The notes under the pieces were generated by a model that worked only from the letters and a program-made list of their open reading frames with translations, made no database searches and had not been told where the DNA came from. A stretch of DNA of 27,766 nt from Larix sibirica (Eukaryota; Streptophyta; Pinopsida; Pinales; Pinaceae): positions 1-27,766 of the forward strand of contig NWUY0304873352.1 in assembly GCA_004151065.3 (NCBI GenBank), read 5' to 3'. The position numbers and the translations under genes were made by a program. Of this stretch, positions 20,701-27,766 are shown piece after piece; position 1 is the first letter of the stretch; each line of letters starts with the position of its first letter.

Positions 20701-21984
20701 TATAATATAAAGAACACGGCAGGCAGAATTTGACTTAAGTGCTTCCTGGCTGGATGGTCAAATCACGGCAGCATCATTGTAAGGTCGCAATATCTCGATC
20801 AGCAGCATGAAGTGTCAGGGGGGAAAGGTTTAAGGCATCAAGGTAAAAGCAGCAAGCCAGCCTAACCGGGCCCCACCCCAACAGCAGCCCAACCAGTAGT
20901 CAGTCCAGGACCTCTTACCTGCCTGAGAGCCTCTTTCTTATGTGGCACCCGCCTTAGTTGAAACCACCTTTTACTTATGATGCTTTGGTTTGAAAGCAAC
21001 CCCACCAGTAGGGAGGAAAATATATATTGTCTTTCTTGAACTAGATAAACTTGGAAATAATATTTGACATATAATTTGTGGAGCTAGCTGCTTCCATAAG
21101 GTGTTACCCATATTACACAGTCCCGCATTCTACCAGTATACCCTTATCACATTACCATTCAGTTCAAGCCGCATTACCGCATCCCGTTCAATCTGCACCT
21201 GTCACAACAGAAAACACAAGCGAGCGGGTGGACATACAAAAAACACATGTAGACAGCGGAGGAAGCATTGATTGATCGGATTTTATAATACTAATAAGGC
21301 TTCCGAGTTTGCTGGCCGGTATGGAGCGGAAATGGTGACTGATTAGTCTTCGCTTCAACCAGCAGAGACAGGCGTAACCAGTGCTAACAGTGTTTCTCAT
21401 TTGGACAACAGCACTATGGTATAGGCATTCCCACGGGCGACTGCCGCCCACATAACCAATGGCTAAAAGAAAGAATATGCCCCTACTGAGCTAACAGACC
21501 AAGAGAATAGAAAAGTACTTACCGCCGAGGACATCTGGATGACCTAAGAAAAGAACCCCGGATGGCACTTTTTATAACTTACTGGGATAAAAAGAAATGA
21601 AATCGCGGGCTAGTCGAAACTTACTAGGTTCGTCAAACTAACCCGGTGAAGCTAGTACCCACCATCATTCCCTTCTCAAGCCCCAATATACTCCCATTTA
21701 AAGGAACCATCATTTCCGTACTGATTAGCTCTCTTACCTGATTACACATATAACATACTGATCGAGGGCATATAGAATTCTCCCCATCAAGGTGCAATTG
21801 AGGGACTACATATTATGAGGTAGGCCGCTTCGCAAGCTACTTATGAGTCTTCTGGGACAAGTTCCAACTGATGAATCCTACGGGAGAGCAAGTTCATTTT
21901 ATTGAGGGGAAGCATCCTTTAGGGGTGGAGCGTCCCCACACAGTCACTGCCAGTAAGCCGCTATTCGTCGATCCAAGATATTTT
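20701..21984. other. No gene seen
   Basis: No supportable gene. Frames at 21078-21275 (+, 65 codons, His/Ser/Pro-rich) and 21188-21451 (-, 87 codons) overlap and share no features with known families. An AT run lies near 20695-20712. No repeat longer than about 20 bp was noticed. Confidence 0.5.
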
Positions 21985-22090
21985 GATGCCGGGAGTAAAT
22001 GCTGGTACTAGATCCAGGAGGGAAGTCGATCCAGGTGTTTATGCCAGGTGTAAATACACTAAATGCTGGTACTCCATGCAGTCGATGCCA
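21985..22090 (+). repeat. ~55-bp imperfect tandem duplication
   Basis: Two units share (g/t)atgcc(g/a)gg(a/t)gtaaat, aaatgctggtact, and agtcgat(c/g)c: roughly 21985-22034 and 22040-22090, the second with an 8-10 bp insertion. The + frame across them (21983-22273, 96 codons) starts GVNAGTRSRREVDPGVYA, so the repeat reads as G/V/Y-rich. I do not call it a gene. Confidence 0.7.
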
Positions 22091-22304
22091 CGAGTCTATT
22101 TATTATTGTCCGTCTGTGAACTGATAGTCCTTCATTCCCCACCGGTCAGTCCCGGGGACACAGGAAGGGGTGAGGAACGAACCGCGACTGTAAGGAGAGG
22201 GGCTTCACAGCCGATAGTAGATCATCGCCAAGAGGGCATTGCTTGTTGTCGTAGTAACAGCGGTCGCCTATAAGGAAGGAAGTGGTCGACAATAGCCAGT
22301 AGTA

Positions 22305-22751
22305 TCATTTACAGCAGGTGCTCATTCGATCCTTGCCAGGAGTCATTGCTAGTAGTCGCCGAGTCGAAGTAAACATTATTTCCCAGCAGTCTATTCTCCC
22401 AAACGAGCAGGTCCACACGTACAATTGAACTTCCACCCAAATAAAGGAATAATATCCAGAATCTGAGCCGAGCTCCCGCAGCAACAACAGTAACAAAAGC
22501 ACGAACAAAAAAGGGATACAGGAGCCGGTGAATAAGACCCGACAAATAAGGAAGACCAAAACATAAATGGGAACCCGAGCGAAAACAAGGACGGGAACAA
22601 CGGCGAGAACGAGGGCTGGCAAGGACAAAAAGGAGCCAAGCCACCCACCACCGAAGGAGTAATATGAAGAAGAAACATCGCCAGCAGGAAAAAAAGCAAA
22701 AGAGAGCGCTACCAAGGGCGAGGATAAATAAGCAAGAGAGATAGCCATCAA
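22305..22751 (-). CDS. Hypothetical hydrophobic 148-residue open frame
   Basis: An ATG at 22751 opens 148 codons to a stop at 22305-22307. The centre is strongly hydrophobic: FLSLPALVLAVVPVLVFARV (about residues 41-60) and VLFTGSCIPFLFVLLLLLLL (about residues 72-91), which could be two membrane segments. The C-terminal third is mixed, with several Cys and Trp. No family is recognised. Two other minus frames of 111 and 102 codons are open over the same DNA, because the + strand is purine-rich (aaac, gagcga, gggaac words) and rarely gives minus-strand stops. That lowers the chance that any of them is a gene. The hydrophobic run is partly a by-product of degenerate caacaacag-type repeats. Plant mitochondrial chimeric ORFs with membrane segments exist, but nothing here identifies it as one. 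Confidence 0.25.
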   Translation of the reverse strand: MMAISLAYLSSPLVALSFAFFPAGDVSSSYYSFGGGWLGSFLSLPALVLAVVPVLVFARVPIYVLVFLICRVLFTGSCIPFLFVLLLLLLLRELGSDSGYYSFIWVEVQLYVWTCSFGRIDCWEIMFTSTRRLLAMTPGKDRMSTCCK

Positions 22752-23159
22752 GAAGGCAAGGATAGTAGGAAGATATAGCTGCTAAGGTAAGGGGGATAGC
22801 AAGAGCGAGTACAACCTTTATTATGGTCTTTTATTATGGTCTTTAGAGCTAGCTTCTTTATTACACGAAGACCAATCATGGGGACAGTGCCTTATATGCT
22901 TTGAACTTTTGGAAGCACTTGGACATGCTGATAAGTAATAGATATATCTTCTTATGTTGCGGTCGTTGACTAACGGGCTGCTGTCAAACTTACATTAATA
23001 AAATAAGCAAGCATATTTAATCAGTAGTATCAATAGCAGTTATAGATATATATGAACATAGGCAGCAGTGGCTTCGGGGTGATTTATAGTGACCACCGTG
23101 CAGATATAGACCGATACCCTGATAATGATCCAGTCAATGAACCCTAGTGCACCGGCATA
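22752..23159. other. No gene seen; one 13-bp tandem repeat
   Basis: The only notable item is tttattatggtct in two perfect adjacent copies at 22817-22829 and 22830-22842. Nothing else is supported. Confidence 0.6.
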
Positions 23160-23260
23160 TATAATTCAGTTCCAGTAGCTTCCCTTCGCCTAGTTCCAGT
23201 TCCTGTGGCATCGAGTGCATCAGCAACACCACCATAAGCATGGGCAGTTCCAAGATCTCA
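23160..23260 (-). pseudogene. Family B scrap
   Basis: In one minus-strand frame the segment reads GTAHAYGGVADALDATGTGT, with the same Gly/Ala/Thr/Asp texture as at 17424-17770. The + strand shows repeated agttccag words. Too short to classify. Confidence 0.4.
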
Positions 23261-23349
23261 GCTTCAGTGCTTGACGATATCCGCTATTGACATTCCGTAT
23301 AATTGCAGAAGGTACTCTGCTAGGTAGGAGGATAAGGCACTTTACAAGA

Positions 23350-24345
23350 AGCAACGCCCAGTCTTGTTACTCAATTTCCCATCTTGATAGGCCTCATCTC
23401 GTGACGCCCACTTTGCTTTCTGAAATTCCCACTTATTGAAAGGGTCAGGATCAGGAAACATCATTACCAACTACTTTACATACGCCCACTTTTGTTACCG
23501 AAATTCCCATCAGTTGAAGGAGCAGCATTTGAATAAGCATTTGCGTCATCAGTTGAACCAACAGAATTACCAGTATCAGTTAAACCAGCATCCCCATAAA
23601 CCTATATGGCATGGCAGAACTATTTTGTAATAGAGAGGAGAGGTTCGACACTATCACTTCACCATAGGGGTTTGGGTTTCGGAACAAGGAGGGAGAGAGA
23701 TAGATCCGTGCACGAACTAAAGAGCATTCCACTGCTGAATAAACTTGAAAGGAGAGCTAGCTTAAAATATGGTATGGCGTATGGAGTCACTAGAAGGCAG
23801 ATTCACTTTATCCTATTGAGAGAGAGCGCTAGTTAAAGCCAATCTGTAGGTTATACGCTGCCTTAAAAGCGCTTGCTGGAGCCATAATTTACTATAAATA
23901 GGCCCATACTGAATTGCTGTTCAAAACACGGGGGTCGCATATCCTCACTGCACAAAGCTGTTCGAAGCCATTCAAAGAAGCGATATCATCACATAAACAA
24001 CTATCAATTAACTGCCTTCACATAGCTGCCTAACAGCACTCTCTTCCCAGGTTATGTGTTCCTTATATCTCGGGTATGCAGGAAGTTGAGGCCTTCTCCT
24101 CCACACTGGCCCAGAGGAAGGATATGGTCCCCCATGATAGAGAACTTACTCATATTCACCACACACCACATCCACCCAACACAGAAAGAAGCTACAGCAA
24201 TTTTGCTTAATAAAAATGTCAATTAGAAACCAAAAATGGGACCCCATACGCCATGTTTCCCCTCTTCAATTTCCCATCTGGCATAGGTCCGAAGGTATCT
24301 TGCATACGCCACCCTTGCACTAGTTCATTTACCAGTTAAAGGAAG
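23350..24345 (+). repeat. ~45-bp interspersed repeat, five copies
   Basis: The pattern acgcc(c)a, then about 12-16 bp, then (a/t)attcccatc(t/a).(t)tga..gg recurs. Acgccca occurs at 23354, 23404 and 23484, each followed by a (c/a)aattcccat/act block; two more diverged copies start near 24248 and 24305 (acgccatg and acgccaccc). Spacings of 50, 80 and 57 bp show this is not one regular tandem. The first two copies are the clearest pair. Confidence 0.65.
23510..23600 (-). pseudogene. Family B scrap
   Basis: A minus-strand frame reads YGDAGLTDTGNSVGSTDDAN and then AYSNAAPSTDGNFG. The words AYSN and GN.VG also occur in the 17.4-17.8 kb copy. Part of the 45-bp repeat overlaps its end. Confidence 0.45.
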
Positions 24346-24424
24346 GACTTCATTTACCATATTCTTTGGCTACTACCCAAGAGGAAAGTGGAGCATGAAA
24401 TCTAGTTATTACCCAACTCCCCAT
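23601..24424. other. No gene seen
   Basis: Frame 23606-23836 (+, 76 codons) is Arg-rich and not recognised. The gcactgc/agccattcaaagaag words near 23950-23985 weakly resemble the 13-bp repeat region near 8670. The later part includes the two diverged copies of the 45-bp repeat. Confidence 0.5.
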
Positions 24425-25640
24425 TGTTTAATATTGGGCTGTATAGATTGTCCATTATGGAAGCTAATGAAGTATTGTAGCAACTACTAGAGCAGGGTGT
24501 GATTCGCCCAAGTACCTCACCTTGTGGGTCACCCATCATAATTGTAGCAAAGAAGGATGAGACTTGGCAAATGTGCATTAATTACAAAGCATTAAACAAG
24601 AGATACACTTAATAACATGTGCCCTTTGCCCAGGATTTATGATCTGCTAGATCAATTGCAGCAAGTGAAATACTTCACCAAGCTAGCTGTAAAATTAGGA
24701 TCTCACTAGGTTCGAGTTAGAGAAGAGGACACCTGGAAGACCACCTTCAAAACTAGACAAAGTTGTATGAGTGGTTAGTCATGCCATTTGGTTTATGCAA
24801 TGCACTAGCTACGCTTATAAGACTAACAAATGATGTACTATGGCCCTAGCCAGATTCATTTGTCATTGTTTATTTTCATTATATATTGGTCTATAGTGCT
24901 GCCTAGGAGGAGCACATCTCACACTTAATGCAGGTGCTATAGAAACTATAAAGAAGCATGGGTTACTTACAAACCTCCATAAATGTGAGTTTGCACAACA
25001 GTCATTGTTGTATCTAGGCTATGTGATTGGTGGACGGGAGCTTAAGATAAATCCTGCAAAGATGGAGGCCATCATGAAGTGGCTGGTGCCTATAAATTTT
25101 GATTAGGTTAGGAGTTTCACTCGGGAAACACAATACCTAAGGAAATTTAGAACTCCATTGTTAGCAGTAGCAGAACCACTCCATGCCATAATAGTGAGTC
25201 ATAAGAGCTTCCAATGGGGGAAAGGTAAGCAAAAGGATTTTTATGAGTACTTGATAAAATTTTTCCAAGTATTAGTTCTTGCATTACTAAACTTACAGCA
25301 TCCTTTTTAAGTGGAGACAAATACAAGTGGGTATGCTATGGGAGTGGTATTGATGCAAGGAAGGCCTATATGCTACCATTCTAAAGTATTTCATGGGGTC
25401 TCAACTACCCTACCTATTACAAGGAGCTCCATACCCTAGTACAAGCTTTGAAAAAATGGAAACACTATCTTATGGGAAAGGAGACCATAATCCACATAGA
25501 TCACCAACCACTATAGTATCTACAGGCCCCAATTAAGATACAACAGACCAAACACTACATCAGATCTCTGAGATTTACCAGCCGGCTGTCCCATCTATTC
25601 ATTTATATTGAGAAGGAGTCAGCTGCCTGCGCGAGCAACC
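24425..25640 (+). pseudogene. Ty3/gypsy-type RT and RNase H relic with catalytic residues lost
   Basis: A second gypsy pol relic of a different subfamily. The lead-in has LEQGVIRPSTSPCGSPIII then VAKKDETWQMCINYKALNK (24480-24610). After a frame change, CPLPRIYDLLDQLQQVKYFT (24620-24679) runs into KLAVKLGSH (motif A) at 24680, where Ala (gct, 24686-24688) replaces the catalytic Asp. Then come [18 protein letters not shown] and FVIVYFHYILVYS, where the YxDD box reads Y-F-H-Y (24871-24882). RNase H follows: the first catalytic position in ETNTSGYAMG is Asn (25320-25322), then [14 protein letters not shown] and, later, [10 protein letters not shown]. The tail ends near 25640 without integrase. 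In-frame stops are frequent. Confidence 0.8.
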
Positions 25641-26460
25641 TACGGCTCAAAGTCATCTCCCTCTAGACTCCGCTGGACAACAGTCGTCGCCCCCTTTATA
25701 TTTATATTAAGTGGGCCATCCTCGCCTTCCTTTGTCAGGCGAGCCCCTCCGTCCTTGTGATGGGTCCCCGGGATCAAATCTTCCCACCTAGGTTTACGTT
25801 GCTACAATATTGCCTGGCCCGTCCGGCGTTGATGTACTATTGCCGCGGGGGACAGCTCTAGGGATTAACTTTTATAAAGCATATTCTGTTGTACTGGCAT
25901 AGAGCTGTCTCGAACATTCCTGCAGCAGATGATGGTCCCGGCCTAAAACCTAATAATAATAAAGAGACGATCTTGAGCAGCGTCAAGCAGCGCAACCCAG
26001 AAAAAAACATACTTATACAATCATAAAGGTATGCACCCTGGGGAATAAAGCAGCACTGGAACGGCGAGCCGGGATCAGTACCGAGAATCCCATCTTAGGT
26101 GGTCAGTCAGGGAAGAGCCAAGCACTTTTACTTGGTAAAAAACCATTCTAACTAAGTGTGCTGCATTCGTACAGTCCTGATTTCGTATCTAAGAATAGCT
26201 AAGGACTCGTCTCGTCCCGACCCGGATTTCTCTAAGGAATCAAGAGCTTAGGACTTGAACCTGAATCATTAGGGAGGGGAGGATAACACCCTTTCTACTG
26301 TGTTCTTGGAATTGCCTTTTTATATGCGCAAAAACCTTATTTTTTTAATAGACGCCTTTACTAGTGCTGATTGAATGTGGATATGAAGACAGAACCATTT
26401 GATCTAGCAGTAATTGAAAAATATTTTGATTCACGGGCTTCGATTGATAGCCCGCAGCGT
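25641..26460. other. No gene seen
   Basis: No supported gene, although the texture (gcgcgagc, gtccccgggatc, gcgggggacagc) is GC-richer than the flanks and unlike the retro relic. It might be a fragment of an organellar gene or intron, but I could not identify one. A ggttcaagtcc word on the minus strand (26248-26258) looks like a tRNA T-arm, but no cloverleaf fits (see rejected items). Confidence 0.4.
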
Positions 26461-26479
26461 CTCCTATAGTTCTATATCA

Positions 26480-26660
26480 AGATCGATACGCATAAGCTAA
26501 GCCATAGCCGTCTTTAGGTATAATAAGTTTATGACATAGGTTAGAAGCAAAGGCATAGCCAGCAGCACCTTGCCTAGCATACTTCCAGTTATAAAGCCAG
26601 CACAAACACCAGTAGCAGATGCAGTACCAGCGGCAGACCATAGATCCGAATGCACCGCTT
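26480..26660 (-). pseudogene. Family B scrap
   Basis: Minus-strand frames read AAGTASATGVCAGFITGS in one frame, and GAAGYAFASN and DGYGLAYAYRS in another. Composition again is Gly/Ala/Ser/Tyr-rich. A 65-codon minus frame (26477-26674) covers part of it, with its ATG in the wrong frame for the first segment. No product can be named. Confidence 0.4.
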
Positions 26661-26691
26661 GCTTGGGTTTTCAACTATAAAAGAGAGAAAT

Positions 26692-26750
26692 ATTCTGGCC
26701 TTTGATGAATTCATAATACTTGAAACGATTATGAATTCAATGGTCAGAAT
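26692..26750. repeat. 59-nt long imperfect hairpin
   Basis: The arms are 26692-26717 and 26728-26750. The 12 bp nearest the loop (tgaattcataat, 26706-26717, against 26728-26739) are perfect, with a 10-nt loop. A 3-nt bulge in the left arm, one T/T mismatch and one G-U pair separate this from a further 9-bp extension. In all, 21 Watson-Crick pairs and one G-U are possible. It lies between two family B segments. Nothing shows whether it is a transcript-processing signal, a small mobile palindrome or an inversion relic. Confidence 0.8.
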
Positions 26751-26799
26751 GAAGAGCCCTTTAGGGGCAGTCTTGAACGATTCTTAATTAAGTGGTGAG

Positions 26800-26990
26800 C
26801 GAGATCCAGATACAGATGTCATATATATAGAGCGAGATCAAGATTCTGTCGTTTAAGATCGTGATCCAGATTATGCTGTTTGTGAGCGATACCCATACCT
26901 TCGGAATCATCGAGAGCCAGATGACCCTCAAGATCTAGAGCCAAGTTCGGACCTTCGTTATCGAGCTTAAGATCCGGATGAGCGTGATGC
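26800..26990 (+). repeat. Degenerate gagcgagatccagat repeat with charged reading frame
   Basis: Words gagcgagatccagat (26800), agcgagatcaagat (26830), gatcgtgatccagat (26858) and gagcgatacccata (26883) repeat at 25-30 bp spacing. The + frame reads ERDPDTDV, ERDQDSVV, DRDPDYAV, ERYP, then REPDDPQD. The minus strand reads as GSRS-like. The acidic-basic dipeptides resemble disordered RNA-binding tails, but a stop interrupts the + frame (taa near 26851), and I do not call a protein. Confidence 0.55.
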
Positions 26991-27365
26991 AGTTCCTACA
27001 GAGGCATAGCCCACAGTGTACCTTCCATTTTGATAGCCAGCATCAGGCTTTGGATCATAAGCACCAGGGTTTGGAATTTCCTTCCTTTCACCACCTGCTT
27101 TGGATAGGCTTTGGTATTTCTTAAGAGTCTTATGTTCGGGATAGAGAGTCTGATGCTGTTGATCCAGTACCAGTTTCAAAGCCAGTCGATGCAATTATTA
27201 GATGAAGTCGAAGCTAAGGTAGCTAAGGTAGCATAGTGAAAGGCAAGAGCAATCACAACAGGAGCAAAGGCAGGGACTATAGATACAGAGGCATTTTTTT
27301 ACCAAGTGGACCCGGTCCCATAGCCCATGGCATCTTTTATTATACCAGCTGGCATTCGGGCATTA
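26970..27365 (-). pseudogene. Family B segment with several frames
   Basis: Reading the minus strand downward, a first part gives PNPVNARMPAGIIKDAMGYG and, past a stop, IVPAFAPVVIALAF (27365-27210). A second, in another frame, gives ASTGFETGTGSTASDSLS; a third gives NPGAYDPKPDAGYQNGRYTV and then GYASVGTASRSSGS, ending at TAA 26967-26969. Composition stays Gly/Ala/Ser/Thr/Tyr-rich across frame changes, which suggests a once-open coding sequence broken by indels, or a repeat with codon-like phase. A 9-bp tandem (agctaaggt twice) lies at 27212-27229. Confidence 0.45.
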
Positions 27366-27766
27366 ACGGGATTTGGAACTAAATAAAGTAACCAAGGATT
27401 GGAATTGAATGAAGGATACAGATAGGGATATGGAAGTACAGCTTCGCTTTCCTTCTACCACCCATCTTTCCTTACCCTTATCCCTTTTTGCTTTTTTTTC
27501 TATTTTGCCTTGTCTCTTGGACTATGGAGCCCTATTCTTTTCTCTTTCCAGCTCCTCTTTCCCTAGCTCCGTGCATATTGGGTTAAACCAGCTCTACCCT
27601 AAAAAAATTAATAATGTCTTTCACCTCACCCAGATGAGTATTCTTAGTATGACGCCCGGTAGTCATCCGAGTACTCAGACAACAATTCCAACCAAGCCTT
27701 TTTCATAGTGCCTCCTCAGGGCTGGTAAATTGAGAAAGCAAACTGGAAAAGCTTGCTTGACCAAAG
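27366..27766. other. No gene seen
   Basis: A 99-codon + frame (ATG at 27409 to 27708) has a hydrophobic Phe/Leu/Ser-rich middle from a pyrimidine-rich run (27450-27560). It has no family resemblance and no upstream signal. It reaches close to the window edge. Confidence 0.5.

Noticed and set aside
26230-26310. Possible tRNA on the minus strand (ggttcaagtcc word like a T-arm)
   Set aside because: An acceptor pairing of 6 of 7 can be drawn, but no D-arm or anticodon stem forms, and the T-stem has a mismatch.
25641-26340. GC-richer stretch suspected to be an organellar gene or group II intron
   Set aside because: No frame gives a known protein, and I could not draw an intron domain V. I leave it unassigned.

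Overview
The window looks like intergenic plant DNA with no intact conventional gene. I found no tRNA, rRNA, CRISPR array, bacterial-type operon or complete respiratory, ribosomal or plastid gene on either strand. The recognisable coding content is broken retrotransposon: several Ty3/gypsy-type relics and one non-LTR (LINE) reverse transcriptase scrap. Their protein types point to a land plant. Many short degenerate repeats, AT palindromes, retro-relics and the absence of genes over 27 kb fit an enlarged plant mitochondrial genome (a gymnosperm is my first guess) or nuclear heterochromatin. The sequence alone does not decide between them.

Layout. 1-0.6 kb: an imperfect direct duplication. 0.87-1.06 kb: first locus of a degenerate repeat family (here 'family W', built on ggttcccaagg and aagtctattcccac). 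1.06-6.69 kb: no supported gene. 6.69-7.47 kb: + strand gag-linker/protease relic of a gypsy element. 8.6-8.7 kb: a 20-nt AT palindrome followed by a 13-bp tandem repeat. 10.1-11.3 kb: minus-strand gypsy gag relic in a block that is pyrimidine-rich on +. 11.76-14.25 kb: the largest relic, + strand, in the order protease-like, gag-like, second gag-like, RT N-terminal part, RNase H; the catalytic RT core is deleted. 14.25-17.25 kb: no gene, a few hairpins and short repeats. 17.25-17.43 kb: tandem repeats. 17.42-17.77 kb: minus-strand Gly/Ala/Ser/Thr/Asn-rich coding-like stretch ('family B'). 18.30-18.81 kb: large second locus of family W. 18.99-19.13 kb: LINE RT motif. 19.8-22.1 kb: diverged and tandem repeats. 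22.3-22.75 kb: 148-residue hydrophobic minus-strand ORF. 23.16-24.35 kb: family B scraps and a ~45-bp repeat in five copies. 24.43-25.64 kb: a second gypsy pol relic in which all three RT catalytic aspartates I could place are substituted. 26.48-27.37 kb: family B and acidic/basic codon repeats around a 59-nt hairpin.

The parts do not form a working system. The window reads as a graveyard of elements inserted and then decayed by stops, frameshifts and deletions, among repeats. The features most worth following are the dispersed families W and B, the unusual domain order of the 11.8-14.2 kb element, and the hairpin at 26692-26750.
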